Part shown: positions 42,944 through 55,481 of the stretch, piece after piece
Numbering within the stretch: the first letter of the stretch is position 1
Layout: each line of letters opens with the position of its first letter
Assembly: GCA_019925095.2 (NCBI GenBank)
Contig: CM034407.1
Coordinates: 17,614,710 to 17,678,709 of the forward strand
Length of the DNA: 64,000 nt
Direction: 5' to 3'
Source: Dendrolimus kikuchii
Lineage: Eukaryota > Arthropoda > Insecta > Lepidoptera > Lasiocampidae
The notes under the pieces: generated by a model
Told to the model about the DNA's origin: nothing
Seen by the model: the letters and a program-made list of their open reading frames with translations, nothing else
Database searches by the model: none
Program-made: the position numbers and the translations under genes

Positions 42944-43640
42944 ACTAAAATTATTTATGCGTCTAATGTCAGCACTGATCTGCGATTATAATAGGTGGTG
43001 CGGCTTCATCGGCGCCGGTGTTAAGGATTTAAGGTGTAGCCGAATGTGTCTTATTTAAAGCGTTATAAAATGACGTATGTATATGTTTCAGCCAAAGTTA
43101 TAAATCCGGATATTATATATATAAATCTAGCCATTATTTATAATGCGTACTCAATTTAGATAAAGTGGTTAATGACACAGAATTAATCACATTAATTAGC
43201 AATTTTATATAATATCTTCGAAAACTTGGATAATGTAATAAAACAAGTAGGTATAGGTAAAGATTACAAAATTATATTTCAATTTGCCTAAGAATTATAA
43301 TAACATTGTCATAGGTAATAATTCTACGTTAATTAACATTATTATAAAGTTATTTAACTTTAATTTATAAAGTAATTTTAAAGCTCACTAGCCATAAAAA
43401 GAAATTAAAAAAAGCACAGAGATCAAAATAAGTATTTGATATCACTCTTTTAAGACTACAATAATAAAATATTTAAAATGACCTGTCATGAATTAACTGG
43501 GTCATAATTATTATTTATAGAGGGGTCGCAAGTCAGTTAGACTGTATTTATTACTTTGACTCGCTATTATGAATAATATCCCGATAAAGTGATTAATTTA
43601 TCACATTGTCTAGTCAATTTTGCTATTATATATAATGGCC
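42944..43640. other. AT-rich 3' flank of pickpocket copy 3
   Basis: No gene or repeat recognised. AATAAA-like motifs (for example near 43238) could serve as polyadenylation signals. Confidence 0.4.
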
Positions 43641-43657
43641 AGTCATTATGTATAATA

Positions 43658-43936
43658 AACAAAAACATGGAGTCGTGGTAGCGTAATGGCTAGTGCACGC
43701 GTCCCAAACTCAAAGGGCGCGGGTTCGATCCTGGCCGGAACGCATGCACCACTTAGACAGTTTTCTGATCTAATGTGCATATTCTTACAATGACCACGTG
43801 CTAATAACGGTGAAGGAAAACATCGTGATGCAACCTGCACATCGAGATGACCGATGTGTCAAACCTGCCAAGCCGCCTTGGACAAGCGTGGCGGGTATAC
43901 GTCCGTTCCCCCTATAATGGGAGGCCCGAGCCCAGC
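43658..43936 (+). mobile_element. tRNA-derived SINE (SINE-2) with 17-bp target duplication
   Basis: Contains a tRNA-like head (gtcgtggtagcgtaatggct, B box gggttcgatcctgg) and the body to gaggcccgagcccagc. Flanked by agtcattatgtataata at 43641-43657 and 43937-43953. Other copies are at 48805-49095 (minus) and 57083-58115 (split). Confidence 0.93.
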
Positions 43937-44397
43937 AGTCATTATGTATAATAGCTATTTAGTCACTATGACTGTAACATATATACTAATGTGGCTATTA
44001 GTATACGTTATCTGTCACTATTTAACGTCATTGACGATGTCGCATCTTTACGCAGATGAAGACCCCACCTTTAAGGGGCTGCCTCAAATGCAGTTCCCTA
44101 TCTCGCTCACGCATTACCACATATTTGAAGACATGAATTGACAAAATTATTGGCGACAAATCTGTATTCTACGATTCTTCACAATAGCGTTACGCCGCAC
44201 GCCCTAGCTTTTTAATAAATTTCTATTTTACTTAGCAGCTATTTATAAGGTAATAAATGAATTATTGTAACTGATTTTTGTTCAATATAATATCATGCAA
44301 TTATGAAATGGCAAGTTTTATTAATGTATAAATCCTCGTCAACTGCAACACTTCCCATCTTCCAAGTCTTTGAAGAAATTCATGTTATGAGTAACAA

Positions 44398-44665
44398 GCA
44401 ATTATTAAACAACAATGCATTCATATTAAGGTGGCGATTGACATGAGCTTTTGCTCGAAGTAAATATTCACCTTTGCTCGTTGTGAGCAAATGCTCAAAA
44501 CTCCTGAACGTGCGTCTCGATTTATATGTTCGCCCGTGTGTGGCGGTTTACGCTCAAATACTCGACGCTCGCCGTTGAGCTGCTCCGCTCGCTGTACTGA
44601 TATGCCGATTATTCGACTTGTAACTGGCTCACATCGAGCGAATGCTCAACTCAGACGCCTCTAGG
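44398..44665. repeat. Possible palindromic repeat rich in gctc/gagc
   Basis: Multiple short inverted elements (tgagcttttgctcg, gagcaaatgctca, tcgagcgaatgctca). GC-richer than its flanks, non-coding, termini uncertain. Confidence 0.35.
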
Positions 44666-44914
44666 TTCGTTACATTTTGAAGAAGAAAATATATTTACAA
44701 TTAAAAGCCAATGGTGAAAGTCATTTAAATAATTATTGTTTACATTGCTAATTGTCGTGAGGTCTGACTATTTAGTTTTAGTTTGATATTAATGAATGAA
44801 TTGATTTCATTTGTGGTTCATTCTTATTATTTATTTGATCAGTGTTATTATTTGTTACTAATTGTTGTTATTTGATATTAAAGTTTTTAGTTAAAAATGG
44901 TTCTGTATTGAAAC

Positions 44915-45250
44915 ATGGTCGAGGTAAGCCTTTGACTTCTCAAACTCAAGAAGTTTTGTATAATTTTTGAGAAATACTTCAAAAATGGGTGCAATAGTAA
45001 TTAGTTGCAAAATCAACCGGAATTTCATTGACTAAAAAAATGGTGGTTACCATGATAATATGAATTATGATAATTATTCAAAGTGGATCCAAACGCAATT
45101 GATACCCAACCTTAAAACTAATAGCGTTGTTGTTGTTGTTGATAATGCAACGTAGCATAATTCAATTCAAAATCTTGCATCAAATTCTAATTCGTAAAAA
45201 ACCGCAAATGATGCGATGAATGAATGGAACTTATTGAACGTATTCAACAT
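44915..45250 (+). pseudogene. Internally deleted DDE (Tc1/IS630-type) transposase relic
   Basis: The frame reads HGRGKPLTSQTQEVLYNF then a stop (an HTH-domain-type N-terminus). After about 90 bp, another part reads SKWIQTQLIPNLKTNSVVVV then DNAT and a stop: the W..LLP.L...SVIVMDNA.YH block with the second catalytic Asp. The region between them, including the first Asp, is missing. It is a short fossil, possibly a non-autonomous derivative; termini were not found. Confidence 0.65.
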
Positions 45251-45379
45251 CCATTGAACATTTTTAAGCCTAATATGAATTGATCCTCAAAAATATATAA
45301 TAGATATAAATAGATATATAGGTGACTCGAATATGCCCATATAATATATGGGCAACTTCGACCATGCTTGACTTTAAAT

Positions 45380-45915
45380 TCCCGCGAGATTCCCGGGACA
45401 TTGTGTCACAGCATTTAAAATAAGCTTTTTTAAAAAGGTTTTTAAATACAAGCTTTTAAGATTCTGGATATCATATAGCAGCAGAGTGCTACCCATGACA
45501 AGTAAAACAAGCCCAAACACGACGGGTCTATCTTGTTTAGTACAGGAGTTCGTATGCCTACCTTCCGACTCCGTCATCAGATCAGATCCATGGTACCATA
45601 TCAGAAATCATTTATCATTTATTCATAACAAAGTTACACGTCAATTTCTACATCAGTTCACAGGTCATAAATAAAATTAGAATTATATCATATTATGGGA
45701 TATAAACTCCTCATGATTATAGAAGGTGTGCTCGACTAACCATTTCCTGAGCCGTGTTTTAAATAAGCCGATGGATGGTGATATCATTGGATGGTGGATG
45801 GTATCATTGTATTGTCACGCGATATACACATTCGTGCAAAATTTCAGCTCAATCGGAAACCGGGAAGTTGGTCAAATTTAACTTGCAAGATTCCACCCGA
45901 ACTTAAATACATATG
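45380..45915 (-). repeat. Dispersed repeat family H (minus), with ~200-bp insertion
   Basis: Aligns with 61780-62090 on the other strand (aacaagatagacccg, gggcttgttttacttgtc, caatcggaaaccggg). A block at about 45600-45805 is absent from the other copy. Confidence 0.65.
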
Positions 45916-45919
45916 TATG

Positions 45920-45973
45920 TAACTTACAATGGATGTACCTATGTATGTACATAGGTACATCCATTGTAAGTTA
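45920..45973. repeat. 54-bp palindrome: 26-bp perfect arms, 2-bp spacer
   Basis: taacttacaatggatgtacc tatgta, then tg, then the exact reverse complement ending ttgtaagtta. No mismatch in the arms; it can extrude as a cruciform. It sits at the end of repeat H. Confidence 0.97.
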
Positions 45974-46019
45974 AAAAACAAATTTGTAAAAATAATATAA
46001 GCTAGTGGAAACTGAATCT

Positions 46020-46285
46020 GACCATTTTAAATCATTCTCAGAAAAATTCCCGCAGGTATTCCGGGATTAAAAGTAGTACAGAGTTTAAGTCTAAAAAAAT
46101 CTGTCGATCAGCTAAAACCGCACTGAAATCGGCCCAATAGCTTTTATGTGAATCCCGAACAAACGGACAAGGCATCTAAAAAAATTACATCGTGTTCTAT
46201 AGTGTATTCCAGTTGTTTTTTTTTTTTAATAACTTAAATATACAGACACAGCATGTTTAGAATTTTATAATATTAATATATACAT
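46020..46285. repeat. Dispersed repeat family G, copy 2
   Basis: Matches 37440-37745 in aattcccgcaggtattc-type blocks, acatcgtgttctatagtg, the T tract and tacagacacagcatg. Confidence 0.6.
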
Positions 46286-46324
46286 ATATCAACATTATAT
46301 AATAAACTAAAAAATAAAAAACCG

Positions 46325-47100
46325 TTGTCGCCGGCAGTGGGGCTTAGAGCTCAAACTACTGGTGGTTAAGGCTCCAGAAACAGGAACCTCCTCACAATCC
46401 GTGCCGTGTCCAAGAGTGCTGCCTTCTGTATCTGGCCCTTTACCCTTCCTAGCGAGAGCCTCTCTAGGTGACGGTCGAGGCTCTTCGCTATAAGACCGTC
46501 GACGTTGACAACTATCGGCTTAATGCTCCTTAACTCCAGACGCTACATTTTATTTTATTTTACAATTTTTGGATGACTATCAGCTATTCACATTGCAATA
46601 ATAACATATTAGTGATAGTGAGCTATTAACAAGTCACCACAGATAGAAATAAATTAAGATATCTAATCAGAGATCAGAGAACTAAAAATAAAGAGAAAAA
46701 AAAATTAATTTAAACATGAAAAAAAAATGTCTAACATCCTAAGAAAACCTGCTCATTACACACTAAAGTTCAAAATATAGATCATTGAGTTTATTCCTAA
46801 AACCAGACGCTGAGGTACCCGTTATATCCAAATCATAGCTGCGAATTAATTTATTATAGGTAGTACACGATCGGTACAGAAAACATGGCGGTAATCTCGT
46901 GAGCAAGATATTACTTTACTTAATTTCTCTTTTTCTTTCTTCATGAGGTTACCATCATGCGGGATACTGATGTCAGCGAGCATTGCTCGTCGCGCATATC
47001 AATCTACTATCATGATGTCAAGCTTATTGGCTACAATAGTCCTGTCTGTGATAATTGATCGATCCCAGTAGAGCGTGCAACGTCGGTTTTCGAGTTATTT
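46325..47100 (-). pseudogene. C-terminal fragment of a non-LTR LINE ORF, interrupted
   Basis: The minus-strand frame near 47090-46960 reads TLYWDRSIITDRTIVANKLD, and that near 46550-46350 reads KPIVVNVDGLIAKSLDRHLE then RLSLGRVKGQIQKAALLDTARIV-like sequence in adjacent pieces. Both are known C-terminal blocks of lepidopteran LINE proteins. They are separated by an AT-rich insert at about 46552-46890. Confidence 0.6.
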
Positions 47101-47117
47101 ACAAACTATGTGTTTAA

Positions 47118-47770
47118 AGACCACGGGCCATGAAAAAGGCCCGCACTTTTGGAGGGCTTGCGTGGGGCCATGGGAAGTCCAACACGTAGAGGCCCCTTGA
47201 CAAAAATGTAAATGTGGCGTGACACTGACCGGCGATTATCCCTGTCTACACCATATAATAATGCACCTAATAACAAGCCCCGGCCAGTGTAGGACTATTG
47301 TGGGAAATGAGAACAAAAAGTACCGGGCTATTGGGGTGAACTGCTAGTGGTACTAGGGGTCTGAAAATATGAGGACTATGGCGTCTGCCCGTCGTGGAAA
47401 AATGGGCAGACGGTGACTCGCCACTCCCTGCATGGGCCTCAAAAAATGCCATCGAAGACAGGGGCAACATGGGTGTGAGTGGCCAAGGGGTGTAAAGAGG
47501 TGAGCTCTTTTGACGTGATGCCATTTATCACTTCCACGGGGGCCTTGTCTATATCTCTCAAAGCAGTAGAGACTTTCAAGATCACGGGCCATAAAAATGG
47601 CCCGGACTTTTGGAGGGCTTGCGTGGGGCCATGGGAAGGCCAACACGTAGAGGCCCCTTGACAAATTTAATGTAAATGTGGCGTGACACTGACCGGCGAT
47701 TATCCCTGTCTACACTATATAGTAATGCACCCAAGGACAAGCCCCGGCCAGTGTAGGACTATTGTGGGAA
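47118..47770 (+). mobile_element. Element C, two tandem direct copies
   Basis: Two copies of accacgggccat..ggcttgcgtggggccatggg..ggcgtgacactgaccggcga begin at about 47118 and 47581. The first continues into gaactgctagtggtactagg and the ccatttatcacttccac block; the second ends at gtgggaaat followed by (ATT)n. Confidence 0.75.
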
Positions 47771-48804
47771 ATATTATTATTATAATAGATCTGACATGAT
47801 AGGAAAATAAATGAAAACCAAAACTGATTTTATATATATTTTTTTATTAATTTCACAAAATTTCATTAAAAGCCACAGTTCCGAAGGCTTTTAAGCTGTA
47901 AAGCGATGACAGTGTCGTAATATATCATTTATATATAACATTATACACCCATTGTCAAATTGGTTGACATTGAGTTAGAAAAACATGAATTCACAAGCTA
48001 TCTAATAGATCTACTTCATAAAAGGTTTACATTTCATTTATAGAAAATATTGACATATTCCATTCGAAGGCAGTCGAAGCTTGCATTGTCACATCTATTG
48101 CATCTATAACAGCTTCACACTCAAACACAACTCAAAGTTAATATAGAACTCAACGTTACGACAATGCTTAAGCGCGTTTTAACGTTTAATAAAAGTTTGA
48201 GTTTTCGAATTTGAGTGGTCTGTGAGTGATAGGTTAACCAATCACACCGGACACACTGATTGATACATAATTCTTAAATTTTCTGTGTTCAAGAGGGCCT
48301 ATTATGACAATAAGTAAACCATAGTGCGGTAAAACTCCTATAGGTTTAAGTTTAACAAAATATTTCTCATCACAGGGAATTTGTTATAATCAATTAAACA
48401 AATAAAAATTATTTAAAAATGGTGTGACAAAGAAAACACATATTTCGAATAGTTTTCTTTGTATTTGATTGCATTGCAACAAATGGGTGATTTTCTGAAT
48501 TTGGCGAAATAAAACATACTAGGAAATAGGTAATTTTATTTCAGATTTAAGTATAGGTTGGCAAGTTTGTACGCGATACTCCTACTTCCATAGTACACGA
48601 GCGACGGGAGACGCACTACAGCGGCGATGACAAAGTGTCACAGCGGCAGATACAACGCGAAAATCAGCGGATGGAACGGCAATTTTTTTTTTTTATTAGT
48701 AAATATTTTACAATTATCCGATTTAGCTATCCGCTGCTTTAATCCCAAATCAGTCTTCAAGCGTTGAAATACTCCAGAGATTGGATTAGTATGAAATGTA
48801 ATAA
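47771..48804. other. Intergenic DNA, nothing recognised
   Basis: AT-rich, with a GC-richer patch at 48590-48670. No supported exon. Confidence 0.4.
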
Positions 48805-49095
48805 CAGTCCATAAATGTCCCACTGCTGGGCTCGGGCCTCCCACTATAGAGAGGGGAACGGACAGTATACCCGCCACGCTTGTCCAAGGCGGCTTGGCAG
48901 GTTTCACACATCGGTTATCCGATGTGCAGGTTGCATCACGATGTTTTCCTTCACCGTTATTAGCACGTGGTAATTGTAACAATATGCACATTAGGTCAGA
49001 AAACTGCCTAAGTGGTGCATGCGTTCCGGCCAGGATCGAACCCACGCCCTTTGAGTTTGGGACGTGTGCACTAGCCATTACGCTACCACGACTTG
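48805..49095 (-). mobile_element. tRNA-derived SINE (SINE-2), minus strand
   Basis: The reverse complement matches the copy at 43658: gtcgtggtagcgtaatggct, the B box, aaaacatcgtgatgcaacct and gcccagcagtgggacattta. Confidence 0.9.
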
Positions 49096-52000
49096 GTATG
49101 AAATATAGTTGGGTAAATATACAATCCTTTGTCGTTCCATCCGTTTATTTGCACTGTCGTCTATTACACTTTCGCAAACCTGTTGTTATGGCATCCCATA
49201 CCATCCACGGACCTTGAGAGTGCCACGTACGAACTTGTCGACCTATAAATAATAGATCCAGTAGTGATGCGCATGCCGTGATATTACTATCAAAAATGTC
49301 CCACAGAAGATTATAAGAATGTATCAATCGATTTATATATGTATACATATTCACTTTATTACTTAAGATTAACGTGAATAACACTATATATTACGTATCA
49401 TAGAACAGCTCAGTGTATATTATATTTATTATCATAATTAGAGTGTAAAGCGACACTGACTTCTAACATTTGAAATATATTTTATCATTGAAGCTAATTT
49501 TTATGACTACTAAATTAACCTATTGAAATTAAAATGGCCCAGTTGTCATTACCTATATTATGCTTACGTCGAAGAACATTCAAGCGAGCAAATATTGCTG
49601 TTACTCCTCAAATACTTTACAATACTGTCAAACCTGTCAAAAATCTTCGAAATATTTCTTGGACATTATTGACAGTTGCGATAAATTTCACAACATTTTT
49701 CTTCCAATTCGCGATCCTTTAAACATTATGGACATATTTGACAGGCAATAGCTTAATAGTCTACATATGACAGCAAGGCCATTTTGCGGTCTTACTTCTA
49801 TAATTATCTTACTTTTCAAGTGTTACCAGACACAAAACACTTTTTTATAATACATATACCCCTCATTCTAAATTAGTTGGAACTTTTCTTCCGAAATATC
49901 GATAAGCCGACTGTGTCCAGAATTACTCAAATATATTTGAATAGTCATGGATTTAGTGCGATGCTTCTAGAAACATTTCTTTGGGTCCCTATTCCCTCGT
50001 TATTGTTAAGTTTGCCCTTAGATATTAAATAATTCTAATTTATTTTATAAGCTTGATTATAATCACATTGTGAACTGTCAGCCACCATTTGTCAACTGGT
50101 TGCTGCGTTGTTGAAAGCTTATATTCTACAATGGCAAGTGTGACAGTTCCCAAAAAACATTGCAACCTGTCAAAAATGCACATACATTTTTGACAGTTTG
50201 GAATTTATTTTCAATTCTTGCAATATATAATATTATTTTACAAAGTACCGTCTGTTTAGACTTGATATAGTTATGCACCTAATAATACCTAATATTTTTA
50301 CGTTACTCAATTTTACGACTTGATAGTTATTTGCTATGATTATTAACAAAGAAAGGTTATTTAAAATCGGAAAGGCACCAAAATAGTAAAAACATCACGT
50401 GGCTGGCAGGTTAGGCAAAATTAGCAAGTAACCGGAGATCACAGTAAAAATAAAATATAATAAGCTCTATACATTATACATGACTATTATACACAAAATA
50501 TTGACTCCTTATCAAACGTATGAAACATTATTATCTTAAGGCTTAAGCAAAAATAAACTCTTTTGTATACTCCATAAGGGTCTATATTCCTTAAACTTAC
50601 AACGAAATTACTCTACGACGACATTTAATGACTCTAATGACTATTTATTTGGAAATCAATGATTAGTACTTATTAACTAGGCTCATACCGTGCTCGACAC
50701 CAAATTTTCATTCCAGTTAGACGACCAAAGATTTATTATGTCTACGTCAATCTTCATAACAGCCGGTAGATTTTTTTATAAACTTCGTCACATTTCTACC
50801 AGTATCAGAAGAAGAAGAAGAAGAAGAAGAGTATTATCAAACAGTAAAACAACAGAAAGAATAAGTCCTAAAATTGGACCCAGTCTCAGCATATGCTGAC
50901 CAATTAAGAACAGAGCTGTCGTTCCGCCTGGGACCAGCAAGTGAAGTTACGAAGGACAATACAACACACATAAATAATACATAATGTACAATGCAATTCA
51001 ATACTGATAAAAAACCAACGTATTTAAACACAACATATCATAAAAAATAATACATTTAAAAATATACATAATCCTTAATAAGAAATAAATTAATTCCGAA
51101 TAATAATATCAGAGAAAAAGAATTCAATAGGTTAAGTTAATCATATAATTTAAAAAATAAAGTCTTGTATATATGTCAAAAATAAAATTACCATTGAAAT
51201 CTTTATATTATTAAAATTGCAGTTTAACAGATGTGGTTTTCAAATATGTGAATATTTTAAAGAATCCTAAACTCAATAAATTGATACGAAGACGAGCTCA
51301 ATGACCGTCTAACTGAAATAGAGGGTTCATTCAAAACTTCGATTAAATAAATCATTTTTATCACCGTTGTTTTATGTTTATTGCGACAACAGCTGCACGG
51401 ACTGTTGTATGCGATAAGCCGAAAATTGGGCTCAGTGACATAAATCAGACGACTCATAGACCTCTGTCCTGTCCTAGTCCTATTTTGGTCTAAGTCCAAC
51501 AGTCATGTCTTGTTTTTTTAGTACAACACAGTGTGTGATGGAATGTGGTTACCGTCTTCATAGACATTGGCAACACTAGAGATGCTACCAACGTGCTGCC
51601 GGCCCCGAAGAAACTACGTAGACAAAAAGTTCTATATATCTATTATTACTAGTGGTCGTCCAGCGGTCGAAATTCAACCATAAATAATTTAAATTATAAG
51701 TTTGAAAATTATTAAGGTTCTGTTGTCAAAGACTATATACTTCTATAATCACAGATTTCGCCAAGGCTACACTGTTAATTTGACTTGAACAATAAACAGA
51801 AGAGTATATATGCGTGTGTGTGTCAAATACATGGTAGTGTGTGTAATGTTTTTTTTATTCATTTAATGTATTTTTATGCTAAAATTTTAAAAAAAAAATG
51901 CATTCGTCGTTTCTTCTCTATATAAACTATAAGTGTGCGAAATTTCATAATCCTCCGTCCGCGCAATTTTCGCAAAAAGGGGTACAAAGTTTTTGCTTCA

Positions 52001-52297
52001 CGTATTAATATAATGATTACGTTGCAATAAGCGCATATGAATTACAATATTTGCGAGATGCTTGGGGATTATTTAATCGAAGATACGAACAGTTATCCTG
52101 GGCTTTACACAAAACACTGACCAACATTCCCTAATAATATCATATGAATAAACTTTAAATTTATTTACATAGCTAACATTGCGCACGCGTTAAATCTATA
52201 ACCTAAACCCTAAATGAATTTACACACAAAAAGGACCAATTTCAACATCGAATCCTTGACTTATGCCAAGATTCTATATCTATACATTCTCTTAACG
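49096..52297. other. Gene-poor AT-rich DNA
   Basis: Contains a (GAA)n run at 50807-50829, a decayed family A piece at about 51533-51605 and a 62-codon frame at 49534 (MAQLSLPILCLRRRTFKRAN..) that I cannot support as a gene. Nothing else was recognised. Confidence 0.45.
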
Positions 52298-54055
52298 TAC
52301 CATTGGTAGAAAATTGATATTACTTGTATGGAGATCATTTCAGATTTCTACCAATGGTAGGGTAAAACAGTCGATATAGTAACTGGCCATAAAACTCGCA
52401 ATTAGACGGTTCATTTCTGTCTGCGTTTGGATAGAAATGGGACAAAAAAAGAACTGAATCGTTGCAACTTTTTTTCATAAGCTGATTTTTTATTTATTTA
52501 TAAATATAATAATGGCCTTTTAAACTGCTCTAATGGGAAGTTATGAACGTCAGTTTAAAAATGATATTGTAATATTTGTATAGATTTTTTTTGGACCATT
52601 TTTATCACATCGAAAGACAAAAGTGAACGCGTGTAAGTCCAGCTTTAACGAGTTGTAGAATAATGGCAAATTTACAAAAGCTCAACATTTCACTTATTTT
52701 AATATGGACTAGGAATCTTTAAGGTAACCATTGTGGAGAGACCAAGAATTTCAAATTGGCATATTTTGTTCTTTTTTGTTATAAGGCTTTGTACGACTTG
52801 TGTATCTAGCCAACGTCAAGTATCCAAGAATATTTAAGTTTTAAAACACCGTTCAAGCAAACAGGCGTTAGGTTTCATAGAAGTTTGTTTAATCTTGCTT
52901 CTTATTAACTAATTCATGATAATGAATACTTATATGGTTGAAGTCGAAAATAATAAGGTATGAGAAAAAACGAATCCGTACTATTTCATCCACTTTCAAT
53001 TAAATTCAACTAATTCTCGGAAAAAACTATAACTTTAATTTGGTTTTCTCTAACCCCTGAGCTCAAATGTTCACACAAAAGCATTTTTTAATCATCTTTC
53101 AATATATAGTTTAATTATTTAATTGCATTATTTTTCAAATTTATATTGTACACACAAAGTGACTACATTTTCTAATAAGTTTAAGGTAACTTAAATTTTT
53201 AGAAAACCTCGATATTTCTTAAAAAAAAAATATAAAACAGTTGCGAATATTTTTTCTTCATATTTCGGATGGAATTACAAATAGCGTTTTGATTTCTTAT
53301 GGCTAAGTACTCAAACAGCACTCAACCATAAATTATTTTCACGGAAAGTATACATCACCAAACAATTATTTAAAGCATTTTATAGGTTGAGTGGTGTTTG
53401 AGCATCGTTTTATTGAATATTTTTTGAGATATAAATAATAAATTATAACAAAAACTCAAACCTACATAAAAATATACAATAACGCACATTCACACCAAAC
53501 TTTCTAAATAAAAATATTGGGGTTTTTTTTGAATAATTTCATGATTCATTTATATATTCAACTTTAATTTCATTTTTTTTATTGTAACATAGATTGTATA
53601 ATTCAAATCAATACAATGTTAACAAACATTGTATGACCGATTGATAATTTTAATTAATACAATTTCATTCTAAATGTATTGTAACTGAGTCATAAAATAT
53701 ATTTATGTGGGGGCAACTCAACCATTTTTGATACCCTGCAGTGATTAGCGACTTGTCAATTTATTCCAAAAATAATATTAAGAAATCTTAATCATTTTAA
53801 TCTGTACTTATGAAATAATAATATTACCATCGTATATTAAGGGATTAATATTCCTCACTGTTTTGAACAAAATAACAGGATGCCAATCATGGCTTGGTGC
53901 CAGCAATAGCATAGTTTTACCCTATATAGAGAAATGGAAATGTCTGATTATAACTCAGGCCGGTTTCTATACCTTGCTATCCATTCATTTGCCTTTACTA
54001 TTGATTATAACTTGACAAACTCCATACATGTAATGTCAAAATTCTACCACTGGTA
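52298..54055. mobile_element. Candidate 1.76-kb TIR element without ORF
   Basis: taccattggtagaaaattga..gtatggag at 52298-52333 is inverted at 54020-54055 with roughly 5-6 mismatches over 36 bp. A third tctaccaatggta arm lies at about 52358-52372. The interior is AT-rich with no transposase. Ends and target site are uncertain. Confidence 0.45.
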
Positions 54056-54443
54056 GGACAAAAGGTAGCAAGACAAAGAAACGCGGTTTGAGTCGCATTG
54101 AGGCTTTCTCACCCATCCGCTACTAAGCACTTTTGCTAATCAGCATTAGTTGTTATATTTTCATCTTTAGTTATGATATCTTCGAGCTGTACAGCGCCGT
54201 CGCTGCTCGGGAAAGCTGGAGGGGTTGCATCTAAAACGGTGCGAAATTTCCGAATTAATTTATTAATTTAGTTTTTTTAAAAGTTAAAACACAGATTACG
54301 AGTGCAACGATCTATTACGTGTACGGGCAAAGATTTATTATTTTCAAAATAATCATAAGTATCTGAACAAAAAGCGCGACCATTGAAATTTCGACGAAAA
54401 TATAGTAAATTTCATTCATTCAACATTTATTGTTTACTTTTAC

Positions 54444-54706
54444 ATACATACATAACTTCACGCCAGTTCCCTTGCGGGGTAGGCACGAGCAACAGAGCGC
54501 CATTCAGGCTTATTCTTACACACCTCACTTGCTTCTTTGACATTCATAGCTCTTGTCATGCACGCTCGTCTGTTCTCGAGGCTCCTGACATCACCTTCTG
54601 CTAGTACACGATCAATTTGATCATGGAAGGTCTGTCGTGGCCTTCCACGACTTCTGCATCCATCCACTTTTGCATTGTATATCTGTTTAGTTATTCTTTC
54701 ATCATA
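54444..54706 (-). mobile_element. RTE-type LINE 3' tail (minus)
   Basis: acatacataacttcacgcca.. through gatcaatttgatcatggaag to ttctttcatcat. The minus strand codes QTFHDQIDRVLAEGDVRSLE. Confidence 0.9.
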
Positions 54707-55313
54707 TTATATTATATACATACTTTTGTATGTATATAATATGTGTATTTATGTATGTATGTATATTATCTTATATATTACTCTTTATTTAATAGCAAAC
54801 TAAATTATTGAACAAGTGCTGGTTTAGCAACTAGCGACTTTTGTTGTCCTTCTTATACTCCATCTAAAGGTTGTCTGGAAGAAATCGCCATGGGCGATAA
54901 TTTCGTACTTAATGATTTTTCTATAATATACAGTACAATTGGCTAAAGTATAGTAGGATACATACATATTACATATTCATAGTACGGTTGGTAACCCTAG
55001 TCTAGTTTGTTTAACGATTACATTTGGTATTCGCGTCGTTTTCCTACACCTTTCAGTGCCATAAAGAAACATAGTACAAACCAATGTAGTTTGTATTAAC
55101 AGGCTTGTGGTTTTTTATGGCTTTAACATTGTTTTATTGCAATAAATTTGCATTAGGAATTTTTAAGTGCTCGTTAGGAAAATTAGTAAATTTTTATTAA
55201 ATAGCAATTTTCGCATAGCGACGGTTTGATTATAAGCGTGCGATAACGGGTTAGCATTCTGAGGTTAGATCTGGTTTTAAGTAGTCACCTGGCGGCGGCG
55301 TGTGCGGCGGCGT

Positions 55314-55481
55314 TCAGGAGGCGCGTCGGCCGGTGAGCGAGCCGACGAGCGACTTGAGCGCCTGCCCCAGCGACGCGCGCCCCTCGCCGCCCCCGGCCCC
55401 GCCCGCGGCGCCGCTCCCGCTGCCGCTCGTGGCCAGCGACGCCGCCCCGCCGTGCGCGTCCAGGCACTTCTGGTAGCGCAA
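55314..55481 (-). CDS. Fe65-like last coding exon
   Basis: Follows the acceptor GAATTCCAG. LRYQKCLDAHGG continues the second PTB C-terminal helix (family: AACMLRYQKCL). It then runs through a Gly/Ser/Ala-rich stretch to ASLGQALKSLVGSLTGRRAS and a TGA at 55314. 55 codons plus stop, phase 0 start. Confidence 0.9.
   Translation of the reverse strand: MRYQKCLDAHGGAASLATSGSGSGAAGGAGGGEGRASLGQALKSLVGSLTGRRAS

Noticed and set aside
43671..43745. Possible true tRNA gene
   Set aside because: A- and B-box-like sequences are present, but the same sequence with the same non-tRNA body recurs at 48.8 and 57.1 kb and lacks a full cloverleaf; it is a SINE head. The same goes for SINE-1.
49534..49722. 62-aa frame with a good ATG context
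   Set aside because: No recognised domain, no splice or repeat support, and ordinary AT-rich codon use; could be chance.
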